Assembly (NCBI GenBank): GCA_002427525.1
Contig: DIRP01000018.1
Span: forward strand, 40,043 to 104,042
Source of the DNA: Bacteroidales bacterium UBA5433
Lineage (GTDB): Bacteria > Bacteroidota > Bacteroidia > Bacteroidales > UBA932
Direction: 5' to 3'
DNA: 64,000 nt
Below are positions 1 through 8,998 of this stretch, one piece after another; within the stretch, counting starts at the first letter, position 1; every line of letters begins with the position of its first letter. The notes beneath the pieces are model-generated. The model searched no databases. It was not told the origin of the DNA and was given only the letters and a program-made list of their open reading frames with translations. The position numbers and the translations under genes are program-made.

Positions 1-21
1 TGCACACCTAAGCAATACCAT
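1..21 (-). CDS. possible 5' end of a gene downstream of trkA, cut by the window edge
   Basis: An ATG at 21-19 on the minus strand is followed by six sense codons (MVLLRCA) up to the window edge, 23 bases after the trkA stop. In many bacteria trkA is followed by trkH, the membrane subunit of the same potassium uptake system, so trkH is a natural guess from position. Seven residues cannot confirm it. Confidence 0.25.
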
Positions 22-44
22 GGTAAGCTACGAAAAAATAAACG

Positions 45-1397
45 TCACACGAAAAATGTATGAATGGTTTTCAGAGCAGAAGGAAGTGAAAAAACGACTA
101 CACGATCGTAAGGTTTTATTTCAGTTTCTCCTCTGACAATCAGGCTGGTGTTCCCTCGGGTTATACCCCCAATGATAGCCTGACGCGGGAAGTTCAAATC
201 TTGTACTTTTTTTTGTGTAGCGAGGCTTCTGGGTTTGACAATAAATTCTATGACTTCTGCATCTGTGCCATGGAGGCATTTCATTGAAGGAACATCTCCC
301 ACCATGGTTAAACGGAAAATCCTGCTAGCCGTAATCAGTTTCTTATTTATAGTAGCATCCACACCAACTCCTTCTGCCAGTTTGATGTAATCCAAATTTT
401 CAACCTGGGCAATGGTCTTTTTTACTCCTGCTCTTTTTGCAGCCATACAGGACAAAATGTTTGCTTCTGAACTGGATGTGACGGCAACAAATGCATCCAT
501 TGCGGTCAGGTCTTCTTCAAGAAGCAGGTCTGCGTTGCGTGCATCTCCATGGATGATAAGTGTACGTGGTAAGGTAACAGTCAGCTCCTGACAACGGTGG
601 GGGTCCAGTTCAATAACACGTACTTTTTCTATCCGTGTTTCCATGCCGTGTGCTACCATTTCTCCTACACGGCCTCCGCCCATAATCATCAGGTTGCGCA
701 CTATAACATTTTCTTTCCCGCTTAGAGCCATGGCAGCATGGGCAGCTTCTCTTTTTGTGATGACAAATACCAGATCGTGCAATTGGAAAACAGTATCCTT
801 ACGTGGAATGATTGTTGTCCCTTCTCTGGCTATAGCAACAGCCCGGAAAGGAAGATCTCCTACAGCTTCTTCGGCAATCTGCCCCATGCTTTTGTTGACA
901 ATGGACGAACTCTCCATCAGTTTGAGCACAATCAGTTGTAGTCTGCCACCTGAAAAATCCATAAACTCAGAGGTTCCGGATAGTTTAAGGAGATCAAGTA
1001 TTTCGGCGGCTGCAATACTTTCCGGATAGAAAAGCAGGTCAATGCCCAATTCTGTAAACAAAATCCTGTTTTCAGTTGTCAGGTATTCGTTGTTGTTGAT
1101 ACGTGCAATTACGCGCCGGGCCCCCCGTTGTTTTGCAAGCAGGGCAGATACAATATTTACATCTTGTTGAGCTGCCGGACTCACAGCAATGAATAAATCG
1201 CAATGGCTTATACCTGCTTTTTCCAGAATGGAAATAGAGGTAACAGCTCCAAAAAAAGGTACAACATCTGTTGTTTCTGCAATTTGATGCAGGCGTGCCT
1301 CATCTTTATCAATGATAGTAATCTGATGGTTCTCATCCGATAGCATTTTAGCCAGGTGAAAACCTACTTCCCCGGCGCCAGCAATAATGATATTCAT
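45..1397 (-). CDS. trkA: Trk potassium uptake system peripheral protein TrkA
   Basis: TrkA is the cytosolic nucleotide-binding subunit that gates the TrkH/TrkG potassium channel. The 450-residue protein shows the tandem arrangement of full-length TrkA: an N-terminal Rossmann RCK domain with GAGEVG at residues 7-12, a TrkA-C domain, then a second RCK domain opening with MGGGRVGE near residue 240 and a second TrkA-C domain to the end. Length matches the family (about 450). It starts 12 bases after the DUF2795 gene and the two probably share the promoter at 1657-1685. The partner trkH is expected to the left of the window. Confidence 0.95.
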   Translation of the reverse strand: MNIIIAGAGEVGFHLAKMLSDENHQITIIDKDEARLHQIAETTDVVPFFGAVTSISILEKAGISHCDLFIAVSPAAQQDVNIVSALLAKQRGARRVIARINNNEYLTTENRILFTELGIDLLFYPESIAAAEILDLLKLSGTSEFMDFSGGRLQLIVLKLMESSSIVNKSMGQIAEEAVGDLPFRAVAIAREGTTIIPRKDTVFQLHDLVFVITKREAAHAAMALSGKENVIVRNLMIMGGGRVGEMVAHGMETRIEKVRVIELDPHRCQELTVTLPRTLIIHGDARNADLLLEEDLTAMDAFVAVTSSSEANILSCMAAKRAGVKKTIAQVENLDYIKLAEGVGVDATINKKLITASRIFRLTMVGDVPSMKCLHGTDAEVIEFIVKPRSLATQKKVQDLNFPRQAIIGGITRGNTSLIVRGETEIKPYDRVVVFSLPSALKTIHTFFV

Positions 1398-1409
1398 CCG
1401 GTTGTATGC

Positions 1410-1631
1410 CTAGTATTCGTCTTCGTTAAAGAAAAAATCCTCCTTGCTGGGGTAATCAGGCCAGATATCCTCAATGCTGTCGTAAATCTCACCATCATCT
1501 TCAAGTTCGGTTAGATTTTCAATTACTTCCAGCGGGGCGCCCGAGCGTGTGGCATAGTCTATAAGTTCCTCTTTAGATGCCGGCCAGGGAGCGTCTTCAA
1601 GTTTGGATGCTAATTCAAGTGTCCAGTACAT
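1410..1631 (-). CDS. DUF2795-type small acidic protein
   Basis: A 73-residue protein starting MYWTLELASKLEDAPWP. The motif W-P-A-[ST]-K-[ED]-E-L-I-D-Y-A followed by GAPLEVIENL is what I recognise from the short DUF2795 proteins that are frequent in Bacteroidota; no function is known to me. The last 20 residues are very acidic and end in a phenylalanine-rich tail (EDFFFNEDEY). It is first in the unit with trkA. The ATG at 1631 lies about 25 bases after a good -7 box, which supports this start. Confidence 0.8.
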   Translation of the reverse strand: MYWTLELASKLEDAPWPASKEELIDYATRSGAPLEVIENLTELEDDGEIYDSIEDIWPDYPSKEDFFFNEDEY

Positions 1632-1656
1632 TGATGCAAGGTTTTAAAAAAGTGAA

Positions 1657-1685
1657 CAAAGTTACACAAAAAAGTCTTCTTCACA
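1657..1685 (-). promoter_or_regulatory. promoter for DUF2795-trkA
   Basis: On the minus strand TAACTTTG (1664-1657) matches the Bacteroidota -7 consensus TAnnTTTG. A TTG (1685-1683) lies 18 bases upstream, near the usual 19-21 spacing of the -33 element. The ATG of the DUF2795 gene follows the box by 25 bases. The promoter lies inside the last codons of the adenosyltransferase gene. Confidence 0.6.
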
Positions 1686-2213
1686 ACCTGTCACGAAAGT
1701 TACAAAGCGAGCCAGAACAAAAAGGAAGTCTGACAGACGATTCAGGTAGGTTAATATACCTGCGTTGACAATATCTGTGCCAAGAGCCACGGTAAGTCGT
1801 TCTGTTTCTCTACAAACGGTGCGGGCAATATGAATGATTGAGGATAGGGAAGGGTTGGCAGGAAGGATAAATGCGTGCAAAACAGGAAGTTGGGATTCCA
1901 GCATATCAATAGTTGCTTCCAAAGATGTGGTGGCTTTAGAAAAATCGTACCCCGGGTGTTTCTGTTCTCCGGCATATGCCAGTTCGGAGGCCAGATGCAT
2001 CAGGTGTTCCTGTATGGTACGCAGAAATCCGGCGAGATCTTTCAAACGTTCATGTCTGCAAAATTCGGGATATGAACGAATCAGTCCCAACCATGCAACC
2101 AGCTCATCTGTTTTACCATATGCAGCAATGCGCGGGTGGTTTTTAGCAACCCTGTCCCCATTAGCTAAAGACGTAATCCCCGTGTCTCCTTTGCACGTAT
2201 ATATTTTACTCAT
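1662..2213 (-). CDS. pduO: cob(I)alamin adenosyltransferase, PduO type
   Basis: Transfers the adenosyl group of ATP to cob(I)alamin or cob(I)yrinate diamide, making the coenzyme B12 form; acts in the cytosol as a trimer. The 183 residues show the PduO-family N-terminal signature: [13 protein letters not shown] (ATP loop; TKTGDxGTTSL in relatives), [18 protein letters not shown], and the C-terminal helix with R-x-C-R-x-x-E-R (VCRETERL) and [13 protein letters not shown]. Length is normal. Its ATG overlaps the TGA of the upstream ABC ATPase gene (ATGA), so the two are translationally coupled. No cobalamin synthesis genes are nearby, so a role in salvage is an inference. Confidence 0.9.
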   Translation of the reverse strand: MSKIYTCKGDTGITSLANGDRVAKNHPRIAAYGKTDELVAWLGLIRSYPEFCRHERLKDLAGFLRTIQEHLMHLASELAYAGEQKHPGYDFSKATTSLEATIDMLESQLPVLHAFILPANPSLSSIIHIARTVCRETERLTVALGTDIVNAGILTYLNRLSDFLFVLARFVTFVTGCEEDFFV

Positions 2214-2923
2214 GAATTTTGTAGAACCGGGCTTTCGTTTATTTCATCACTTTCAATAAGTCCGTCTCTGAGCCGGATTACACGTCTGGCGTAACGTGCA
2301 ATATCCTCTTCGTGGGTGACAACGAGCACGGTGTTCCCTTTGGCATAAATTTGTTCAAAAAGCGTCATGATATCCAGTGATGTTTTGGTATCCAAATTGC
2401 CGGTAGGTTCGTCAGCCAGAATAATTGACGGATTGTTAACTAAGGCACGAGCAAGGGCAACCCGTTGTTTTTGGCCACCGGAAAGCTCGTTGGGTTTGTG
2501 ATCCATCCTGTCGCCAAGATCAACATTCAGGAGGGCTTTTCTTGCCTCTTTTTCTCGGTCTGCCTTGGACAGACCCGCATAAATTAAAGGTAATGCCACA
2601 TTGTTAAGTGCGTTGTACCTGGGCAAGAGATTAAAAGACTGAAAAACAAAGCCAATTTCTTTATTTCGCACTTCTGCCAGCTGGTCATCCCGCATTTGAC
2701 TTACATCTGTTCCGTTTAGTATATACGTTCCCTCTGTTGGGGTATCCAGGCAGCCAAGTAAATTCATCAACGTAGATTTCCCAGAACCTGAAGGCCCCAT
2801 GATGGCTACGTATTCATTTTTCCTGATTTCAATATCTACTCCGTTTAAGGCACGTACTTCCTGAGTACCCATCTGGTATATTTTCTTGATGCCTTTAACT
2901 TTGATAATTACTTCTTTTTCCAT
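2210..2923 (-). CDS. ABC transporter ATP-binding protein, LolD/MacB type
   Basis: A 237-residue ATPase with Walker [10 protein letters not shown] (residues 43-51), the Q-loop in [14 protein letters not shown], the ABC signature LSGGQKQR near residue 147 and Walker [12 protein letters not shown]. The MxxLGxLDxPTxG stretch and DEPTGNLDT are typical of ATPases serving FtsX-like permeases (LolCDE, MacB). No permease lies beside it; the gene is followed only by the adenosyltransferase. A permease of the right class without its own ATPase is encoded at 57158-58612, so they may work together, but that is inference. No exact TAnnTTTG box was found upstream. Confidence 0.9.
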   Translation of the reverse strand: MEKEVIIKVKGIKKIYQMGTQEVRALNGVDIEIRKNEYVAIMGPSGSGKSTLMNLLGCLDTPTEGTYILNGTDVSQMRDDQLAEVRNKEIGFVFQSFNLLPRYNALNNVALPLIYAGLSKADREKEARKALLNVDLGDRMDHKPNELSGGQKQRVALARALVNNPSIILADEPTGNLDTKTSLDIMTLFEQIYAKGNTVLVVTHEEDIARYARRVIRLRDGLIESDEINESPVLQNS

Positions 2924-3022
2924 AGCTGCGAATGTACAAAAAAATGTTTAGTAATGGGTTGCTGTTTCTTTTGACTCCGGGTATATCCAAAAGTTTAAGC
3001 ATGGAAGAGGTGGTTTTTTTTG

Positions 3023-3030
3023 TATTTTTG
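3023..3030 (+). promoter_or_regulatory. -7 box for folE
   Basis: TATTTTTG matches TAnnTTTG and ends 24 bases before the folE ATG. No clear -33 TTTG at the right spacing. Confidence 0.5.
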
Positions 3031-3054
3031 CAACCACTTAACCTGTTTTAGATT

Positions 3055-3612
3055 ATGAAAACAACAGAAAGCCTGGAAGATCATTACAGGCACATACTCC
3101 AATTATTGGGAGAAGATGCGGAAAGGGAAGGGTTGATCAAAACACCACATCGGGTGGCCAAAGCCATGCAATTCCTGACCAAGGGGTATTTTGAAGATCC
3201 GGCAGAGATTCTGAACTCGGCCCGATTTACTGAAGAATACCAGCAAATGGTACTTGTAAAGGATATTGAAATGTATTCTCTTTGCGAACATCACATGCTT
3301 CCTTTTTATGGGAAAGCGCACGTGGCTTATATCCCTAACGGTTATATTACCGGAGTAAGCAAGATTGTAAGGGTAGTAGAAACGTATGCAAGAAGGTTTC
3401 AGGTACAGGAACGTCTTACCGTACAGATAAGAGATTGCATCCAAAACACACTCAACCCAATGGGGGTGGCTGTGGTCATAGAGGCTGAACACATGTGCAT
3501 GCAGATACGCGGAGTTCAGAAACAGAATTCAAAACTGGTTACTTCGGCTTTTACGGGAGCCTTTTTAAAAGATGTTCGTACGCGGGAAGAGTTTATGCAC
3601 CTGCTGCATTAA
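3055..3612 (+). CDS. folE: GTP cyclohydrolase I
   Basis: Converts GTP to 7,8-dihydroneopterin triphosphate, first step of tetrahydrofolate synthesis. The 185 residues carry the type I signature: [13 protein letters not shown], the zinc-site segment [40 protein letters not shown], and the second zinc cysteine in [15 protein letters not shown]. All expected Cys/His ligands are present, so this is the zinc-dependent FolE1 rather than FolE2. It stands alone on the plus strand between divergent and convergent minus-strand genes. Its TAA and the stop of the convergent cca-type gene share the tetramer TTAA. Confidence 0.97.
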   Translation: MKTTESLEDHYRHILQLLGEDAEREGLIKTPHRVAKAMQFLTKGYFEDPAEILNSARFTEEYQQMVLVKDIEMYSLCEHHMLPFYGKAHVAYIPNGYITGVSKIVRVVETYARRFQVQERLTVQIRDCIQNTLNPMGVAVVIEAEHMCMQIRGVQKQNSKLVTSAFTGAFLKDVRTREEFMHLLH

Positions 3613-5021
3613 ACCTCTGTTTCTTTCGGCTTGCTGATACCAAGTTCTAAAGCCCGTTGTTCCATTAACGCAAAGGCTTCTTCAAAGTTGTTGCGAATTT
3701 TTCCGTCCAGAATGGCTTCTTTGATATAGTCTTTGATCAGGCCTACCTGACGGCTGGGAGGGAGTCCGTAGGTTTTCATTATAACCTCTCCCGAAACAGG
3801 CGGCTGAAAATTACGGATGGCATCTTTTTCTTCTACCTCCAGGATTTTTTTACCAACCTGATCAAAATTTTCCATATGACGTTTGACCGTCCTGGGATTT
3901 TTGGACGTAATGTCGGCCCGGCAAAGCAGCATAAGGTCATGAATAGCATCTCCTGCATCAAACAGCAGCCTGCGCACACCGGAATCACTTACTTCCTCCA
4001 CAAGTGCAATGGGTCTCAGATGCAGTTGTACCAGTTTTTTTACATACTTCATTTCTTCCCCCATAGGCAGACGGAGTTTCCGGAAGATAGAAGGAACCAT
4101 TTTGCTGCCCACAAAATCGTGTCCGTGGAATGTCCAGCCCGCTTTTGGATCAAAATGCCTTGTTGCCGGCTTTCCCACGTCGTGCAGCAAAGCTGCCCAC
4201 CGTAACCAGATGTTGTCGCTTTCCCGCGCCACATTATCCAGCACCTCCATGGTATGGCTGAAGTTTTCCTTATGTCCTTTTCCTTCCATGCTTTCTGTCC
4301 CTTTTAAGGCAGAAATCCAAGGTAGAATTAAGGGTAACAGGCCACTTTCTTCCATAAGGTAAAAACCCACAGAGGGTTTAGAGGAAGCCATAATTTTCTG
4401 CAATTCTGCCGTAATGCGCTCTTGCGATACAATGTGCAACCTGTCTGTGTGTTGTGTAACAGAGGCAAAGGTATCTTCGTGAATGGTAAACTGCAGTTGT
4501 GTTGCAAAACGTATGGCCCGGATCATCCGCAACGGATCGTCGCTAAAGGTTTGTCCGGGATCCAACGGTGTGCGGATTGTTTTATTACGTAAGTCCTCCA
4601 GGCCATTAAACGGATCAATCAGACTTCCGTAATCCTCTTCCTGCAGACTAAAAGCAAGGGTGTTGATGGTAAAATCGCGCCTTTTCTGATCGTCTTCTAC
4701 CGTTCCGTTTTCAACAGCCGGCTTACGGGAATTGGCTGTGTAAGATTCTTTTCGTGCTCCTACAAATTCAATATCCTTGCCCCGGTAACGGAACATAGCT
4801 GTACCAAAGTTTTTAAACTGAGTTACTTTAACACCCAACAGGTTACCTACTTGCTCTGCCAATTCCAGTCCGTTTCCTTCTACTACAATATCAATATCAG
4901 TAGAAGGCCGTTTTAAAAAATAGTCACGAACATAGCCTCCAATAACATAAGCTCTTACATTGTTATCTTTGGCCTGTTGGGCTACAATTTTAAATATTTT
5001 GGAGGACAATGGGGCTTTCAT
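3609..5021 (-). CDS. cca: CCA-adding-type tRNA nucleotidyltransferase with HD domain
   Basis: Expected to add or repair the CCA end of tRNAs. Both tRNA genes in this window lack encoded CCA, so such an enzyme is needed. The 470-residue protein has the class II nucleotidyltransferase head: GGYVRD near residue 28 and the metal-binding DIDIV near residue 41, [11 protein letters not shown], the poly(A)-polymerase RNA-binding stretch [15 protein letters not shown], then an HD domain with [11 protein letters not shown] and HGHD. Bacteroidota usually annotate it as an HD-domain CCA transferase; a poly(A) polymerase role is the alternative. The start ATG overlaps the stop of the HsdR-N-like gene (ATGA). 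Confidence 0.9.
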   Translation of the reverse strand: MKAPLSSKIFKIVAQQAKDNNVRAYVIGGYVRDYFLKRPSTDIDIVVEGNGLELAEQVGNLLGVKVTQFKNFGTAMFRYRGKDIEFVGARKESYTANSRKPAVENGTVEDDQKRRDFTINTLAFSLQEEDYGSLIDPFNGLEDLRNKTIRTPLDPGQTFSDDPLRMIRAIRFATQLQFTIHEDTFASVTQHTDRLHIVSQERITAELQKIMASSKPSVGFYLMEESGLLPLILPWISALKGTESMEGKGHKENFSHTMEVLDNVARESDNIWLRWAALLHDVGKPATRHFDPKAGWTFHGHDFVGSKMVPSIFRKLRLPMGEEMKYVKKLVQLHLRPIALVEEVSDSGVRRLLFDAGDAIHDLMLLCRADITSKNPRTVKRHMENFDQVGKKILEVEEKDAIRNFQPPVSGEVIMKTYGLPPSRQVGLIKDYIKEAILDGKIRNNFEEAFALMEQRALELGISKPKETEV

Positions 5022-5434
5022 GGCCGGTGCTGTTTAAGTAATTCTTCATAGGAAGGAATGTTATCCAGCGGTTCGTAACGACCGCTGTTTTGGTTTAACT
5101 TCCAAAACAAGGTAACCGTCCCGTTGCCTGCCAGAAGGTACGTTGCCATAACAACGGCATTGTAGCGTCGGATTTGCTCCACAACGTTGTTGTCAATGGG
5201 AACGGTTGGTGCTTTGAATTCTGCCAGTAGCAGGGGTTTCCCTTCCCTGTCATGAACAACCAGGTCTGCTCTGTAGTTCAGGTGCCCGACAGGGTATTCA
5301 CATACCATCAGGTGAAAGGGGGCACCACAAACTGTATTCAGGTATTTTATGGTATTTTGCCTGACTTCTTCTTCCGGTGTGCGATCAACCCATTTTTTTC
5401 TGACAACACAATAGATAAGGGGCGGACTGTTCAT
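5018..5434 (-). CDS. HsdR N-terminal-like (PD-(D/E)XK) small protein
   Basis: A 138-residue protein resembling the N-terminal nuclease-fold domain of type I restriction R subunits (HSDR_N_2 family). The segment RADLVVHDREGKPLLLAEFKAP holds the expected D...E-x-K core, so the catalytic residues seem intact. There is no helicase part, and no methylase or specificity gene nearby, so it is not a restriction system. It is translationally coupled to the CCA-type gene (ATGA) and divergent from holA with 26 bases between, which suggests DNA or RNA maintenance rather than defence; that is inference. The ATG at 5434 lies four bases after a -7 box. Confidence 0.75.
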   Translation of the reverse strand: MNSPPLIYCVVRKKWVDRTPEEEVRQNTIKYLNTVCGAPFHLMVCEYPVGHLNYRADLVVHDREGKPLLLAEFKAPTVPIDNNVVEQIRRYNAVVMATYLLAGNGTVTLFWKLNQNSGRYEPLDNIPSYEELLKQHRP

Positions 5435-5460
5435 TGTGCAAATTTATGTAAATTTGTCTG
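5435..5460. promoter_or_regulatory. back-to-back -7 boxes between the HsdR-N-like gene and holA
   Basis: The 26-base gap consists of four bases, CAAATTTA (5439-5446, a minus-strand TAAATTTG), two bases, TAAATTTG (5449-5456, plus strand) and four bases. Both boxes match TAnnTTTG and each sits exactly four bases from its ATG. Together they form a near-perfect palindrome, which could also be an operator. No -33 element is visible at normal spacing on either side. Confidence 0.55.
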
Positions 5461-6507
5461 ATGGCTAAAATATCCAACAAAGATACCCTTTCTGCTTACA
5501 ATAGGATTATGGGTGACCTGCAGGCAGGTACCTACAAACCCTGTTACCTGCTTATGGGAGAAGAACCTTTTTATGTTAACAGGGTGGCTTCTTATATAAT
5601 GGATCATGCACTGACAGAAGATGAGAAAGCGTTTAACCAGATGGTGTTTTACGGCCAGGAGGTGTTGGTCAGCCAGGTGATTGATAATGCCAGGAGGTAT
5701 CCTGTTATGGCATCCAGGCAGGTTATAGTTGTAAAAGAAGCCCAGCAACTTAAAAATCCTGAAGGGTTGATTCATTATTTTAAAAGTATGAATCCTTCCT
5801 GTGTCCTGGTGCTTTGTTTCATGGGAAAGGCAGTAGATAAAAGAACTGAGTTCTGGAAAATGGCACAGAAATATTGTGAAATTCTGGAATCTGTTTCTCC
5901 CCGTGATTACGAGATGGTGGACTGGATTACTTCCTACATAAAGGAAAGGAACACCAATATTGAGCCACAGGCTGCGCGGCTGCTTTCGGATTTTTTAGGT
6001 ACAGACCTGCAAAGTGTGGCTATGGAAGTGGACAAACTTTTTATATTGGCACCGCAGGGTACGTGGTTGATTACAACGGATATGGTAGAGAGTTCTGTGG
6101 GAATCAACCGCGATTTCAGCCCTTTTGTACTATTTGGTCATATAACCGACGGGGATTTTGCTAAAGTGCAACCGATTGCACAGTATTTTGCAGATAACGA
6201 AAAAAAGTACCCCCTTATCATGCTGATTAGTCTCTTTTATACGCATTTGTCCAGGATATTAAAATACCATGCATTAAAGATGGAATACCCTACATTACCC
6301 GATGCGGAGATTGGAAAGAAAATGGGCATGCATTCTTACTATTTTGTCAAGGAAACCGTCAAGGCTACACGTTTTTTCACCTTCGAACGTACTTTAAGGG
6401 CCATAAAATGGCTTTGCCATTACGACAGCCTGTACAAATCTTCGGATAGGGGAGGTGCTACAGACGGAGAGTTGCTGATGGAAATGTTGTGCAAAATGAT
6501 GGCTTAA
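5461..6507 (+). CDS. holA: DNA polymerase III subunit delta
   Basis: The delta subunit of the clamp loader opens the sliding clamp so it can be placed on DNA. The 348 residues match HolA: the N-terminal YKPCYLLMGEEPFYVNR segment, YPVMASRQVIVVKEAQQL, and a C-terminal helical collar ending LLMEMLCKMMA. Length is normal. The start at 5461 gives the roughly 16-residue lead before the YKPxYLLMG motif that relatives have; it sits four bases after a -7 box. The stop abuts the stop of the convergent alr gene with no base between. Confidence 0.93.
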   Translation: MAKISNKDTLSAYNRIMGDLQAGTYKPCYLLMGEEPFYVNRVASYIMDHALTEDEKAFNQMVFYGQEVLVSQVIDNARRYPVMASRQVIVVKEAQQLKNPEGLIHYFKSMNPSCVLVLCFMGKAVDKRTEFWKMAQKYCEILESVSPRDYEMVDWITSYIKERNTNIEPQAARLLSDFLGTDLQSVAMEVDKLFILAPQGTWLITTDMVESSVGINRDFSPFVLFGHITDGDFAKVQPIAQYFADNEKKYPLIMLISLFYTHLSRILKYHALKMEYPTLPDAEIGKKMGMHSYYFVKETVKATRFFTFERTLRAIKWLCHYDSLYKSSDRGGATDGELLMEMLCKMMA

Positions 6508-7614
6508 TCAGTCCTTATATATGCGGGGTACGCGGTGTGCAACAGAAGTCAGGATTTCATGAGAGATAGTACCCAGTATTTCAGCTAATTCAGAAATGGT
6601 TGGGCTGTCGCCAAAAACGGTAACCATATCCCCGGGTTGTACGTGAATATCCGTAACGTCAATCATGCACATATCCATACACACATTACCAAAAATTGGT
6701 GCTTTGTGTCCGTTAACGGAAAAATATCCCTTTCCTCTACTCAGGTGGCGGTCTACCCCGTCTGCATATCCAATGGCAACCGTGGCAATACGGACCGGAC
6801 TGTCTTTTACAACTCCTGCCCTGCTATATCCTACTGTTTCTCCAGGAAGGATTGTTTTGACCTGAAGCACCGGAGCCCTCAGGTAGGCTGTAGGTTTAAG
6901 TAATTTGTTATCTATACCGGAAACCCCGTACAGACCAATACCCAGCCGGGCCATATCATACTGAGCCTCTTTGGCAAAACGCTCAATCCCGGAAGAGTTG
7001 AGTAAATGCCTTATAGGTTTGTAATCCAAATGATCAAAAAGGTAAGAGGAAAGTTCTTCAAAACGGGCTATTTGCAATTTGGAGAAATTATCAAAGGTTG
7101 TTTCGGGGGAAGCTGCAAAATGTGAAAAAACAGATGCAATTTTTACAGAATTTGCTTTGGGTAATTTAGTTATTAAATTCTCAAGTTCCTGTTTTTCAAA
7201 TCCCAAACGGTGCATCCCTGTGTCAAGTTTAATATGTACGGGATATCCGGCTTCACCCAGAGCCTCGGCTTCTTTTGTAAAACGTTCAAATGCTTCAGTG
7301 CAGGGCAGGCTGGGTTCCAGGCGGTGCTTGATCAGGAGCGGGTAATGCTCCATTCCGGCTGAAAGAATGATAATGGGGAGTTTCACTCCGGCCTGTCTGA
7401 TGGCTACTCCTTCGTTGGGAAAAGCAACGGCCAGGTAATCCACGCCATTTTCTTCTAAGATACGGGAAAATTCACCCAAACCATGTCCGTAACCGTTGGC
7501 TTTTACCAGGATAAGTAATTTGGTTTCTTTCTTAAGAAGAGAACGAAAATAACACAAATTGTGTTTTAAGTTAGGAATATTAATTTCCAGGTGTGTATAT
7601 AGATTGTCGTTCAT
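6508..7614 (-). CDS. alr: alanine racemase
   Basis: PLP enzyme that interconverts L- and D-alanine for peptidoglycan. The 368 residues contain the PLP lysine in [10 protein letters not shown] (K38), [13 protein letters not shown], the Tyr of the second catalytic base in VGYSRAG (Y263), and [12 protein letters not shown]. Length equals a free-standing racemase. In many Bacteroidales Alr is fused behind MurF; here it is not fused, and no murF is found in the window. The gene overlaps the 3' end of tdk by 35 bases and closes the natA-natB-nucleotidase-tdk-alr operon. Confidence 0.95.
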   Translation of the reverse strand: MNDNLYTHLEINIPNLKHNLCYFRSLLKKETKLLILVKANGYGHGLGEFSRILEENGVDYLAVAFPNEGVAIRQAGVKLPIIILSAGMEHYPLLIKHRLEPSLPCTEAFERFTKEAEALGEAGYPVHIKLDTGMHRLGFEKQELENLITKLPKANSVKIASVFSHFAASPETTFDNFSKLQIARFEELSSYLFDHLDYKPIRHLLNSSGIERFAKEAQYDMARLGIGLYGVSGIDNKLLKPTAYLRAPVLQVKTILPGETVGYSRAGVVKDSPVRIATVAIGYADGVDRHLSRGKGYFSVNGHKAPIFGNVCMDMCMIDVTDIHVQPGDMVTVFGDSPTISELAEILGTISHEILTSVAHRVPRIYKD

Positions 7615-8173
7615 TTTTTGTTAAATTGAAACAGTGTCTGCATAAAGGTTCATAAATATCTTTTTCTCCCAATTCAACCAATTGGGTGCTGTCACTCAGG
7701 CGGTGCGAGTATTGTGCAGGATCTCCGCAACGAACACAGATAGCATGCACTTTGACAACATGTTCCGCAACCGCCATCAAATCCGGCATAGGTCCGAAAG
7801 GATTTCCTTGAAAATCCATGTCCAGTCCTGCCACAATCACCCGGATTCCGCTGTTTGCCAGAAGCTGGCAAACTCTGACCAGATTGTGCTCAAAAAACTG
7901 AGCCTCGTCAATGGCAACAACGTCTGCATTGTTGGCCATGAGCAGTATGCTTTCTGCGGAATCTACCGAAGTGGAAGGTATGGAATGCTGGTCATGTGAG
8001 ACAACTTCTTCACTTGAGAACCGTCTGTCTACACTCGGTTTAAAAATTTCCACCTTTTGGTTGGCGAAACGGGCACGTTTAAGCCTGCGGATTAACTCTT
8101 CTGTTTTACCGGAAAACATAGAACCGCATATAACTTCAATCCGACCGCTTTTTTTCTGAGTTTCCAGGAACAT
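7580..8173 (-). CDS. tdk: thymidine kinase, type II
   Basis: Phosphorylates thymidine with ATP in the salvage of DNA precursors. The 197 residues hold the P-loop GSMFSGKT (17-24), the DEAQFF Walker B motif, [17 protein letters not shown] in the lid region, and two Cys pairs (CVRCG and CRHCF) that bind the structural zinc. Length is typical of tetrameric bacterial/human-type TK1 enzymes. It follows the metallophosphatase gene by 15 bases and overlaps alr by 35 bases. Having nucleotidase genes directly upstream fits recovery of nucleosides released outside the cytosol. Confidence 0.96.
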   Translation of the reverse strand: MFLETQKKSGRIEVICGSMFSGKTEELIRRLKRARFANQKVEIFKPSVDRRFSSEEVVSHDQHSIPSTSVDSAESILLMANNADVVAIDEAQFFEHNLVRVCQLLANSGIRVIVAGLDMDFQGNPFGPMPDLMAVAEHVVKVHAICVRCGDPAQYSHRLSDSTQLVELGEKDIYEPLCRHCFNLTKNERQSIYTPGN

Positions 8174-8188
8174 GGCAGTTAACTTTTT

Positions 8189-8998
8189 TTAAAAATAAAC
8201 ATCTATCCGTCCGGCATATATTCCTTGCGCTCCTGTCTGAACAATCATAACGTCCTTTTCGTCCAGGTCTTTTTCCATAAGAGGTTCTTTAAGGAATGTG
8301 TGCGTATGACCGCCAATAATCAGGTTGATATTTTGGGACTCCCCGGCCAGTTGAACATCCTTATTTACCCCCAGGTGTGAAAGACAAATAATCAGGTCGC
8401 AACCTTTCTTTTTTAGTAAACGGGCCAGGCGGTTAGCTGTTTCTATGGGATCTTTGTAATGCATTTTACGCAACACCTCCCCCGAAGTAAGTCCGTTCAG
8501 GTCAATGGTCAGGCCTATAATACCAACTTTCCCGGAATCTGTCTCATAGATTACATACGGCTTTACAAGTTTTCTTAACGGCCTGTAACGGATGTCATAA
8601 TTGGCACATAGTGTATAGTAGTTTGCCATTTTCAGTCTCTGCACCAGGTCTTCCAGCCCGTTATCAAATTCATGGTTCCCAAAAGTAGTAGCATACAACC
8701 CCAGGGCGTTCATGGTCTCTACTTCAACATGTCCATTAAACAGATTAAAATAAGGTGTTCCCTGGTTGTAATCACCGGCATCCAGGTACAGCAGGTTGGG
8801 GTATTCTTTTCTTGTTTCCTCCAGGTACCCCGATAAGCTCAGAATGCCTCCCGTACCGGCATTCCTTCCTTCTTTAAAGGGTTCAATCTGGCTGTGGAGA
8901 TCATTGGTATGAATGATAACCAGATCTTGTGCTGCAACAGGTAAGGCAAGCACAATAAATAAAAGAGCCGGAAACAAATACCAAGCTTGTTTTTTCAT
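8189..8998 (-). CDS. exported metallophosphatase (5'-nucleotidase N-terminal domain)
   Basis: A 269-residue protein with a signal peptide (KKQAWYLFPALLFIVLALPVAAQ) and the dinuclear-metal phosphoesterase motifs of the UshA/5'-nucleotidase family: IHTNDLHSQIEPF, DAGDYNQGTP, TFGNHEFDNG, LSHLG and GGHTHTF. It ends right after the metallophosphoesterase domain; the substrate-binding C-terminal domain is a separate gene immediately upstream (8995-9756), coupled by ATGA. The two probably act together in the periplasm on nucleotides or UDP-sugars. Every metal ligand motif is present. Confidence 0.92.
   Translation of the reverse strand: MKKQAWYLFPALLFIVLALPVAAQDLVIIHTNDLHSQIEPFKEGRNAGTGGILSLSGYLEETRKEYPNLLYLDAGDYNQGTPYFNLFNGHVEVETMNALGLYATTFGNHEFDNGLEDLVQRLKMANYYTLCANYDIRYRPLRKLVKPYVIYETDSGKVGIIGLTIDLNGLTSGEVLRKMHYKDPIETANRLARLLKKKGCDLIICLSHLGVNKDVQLAGESQNINLIIGGHTHTFLKEPLMEKDLDEKDVMIVQTGAQGIYAGRIDVYF

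Noticed and set aside
1834..2259. Long frame antisense to the adenosyltransferase, and many similar antisense frames elsewhere
   Set aside because: Their translations show no family motif and they lie opposite well-supported genes; they are products of the base composition.
5018..5434. Possible restriction-modification locus
   Set aside because: Only the N-terminal domain of an R subunit is present; no helicase, methylase or specificity gene lies nearby.
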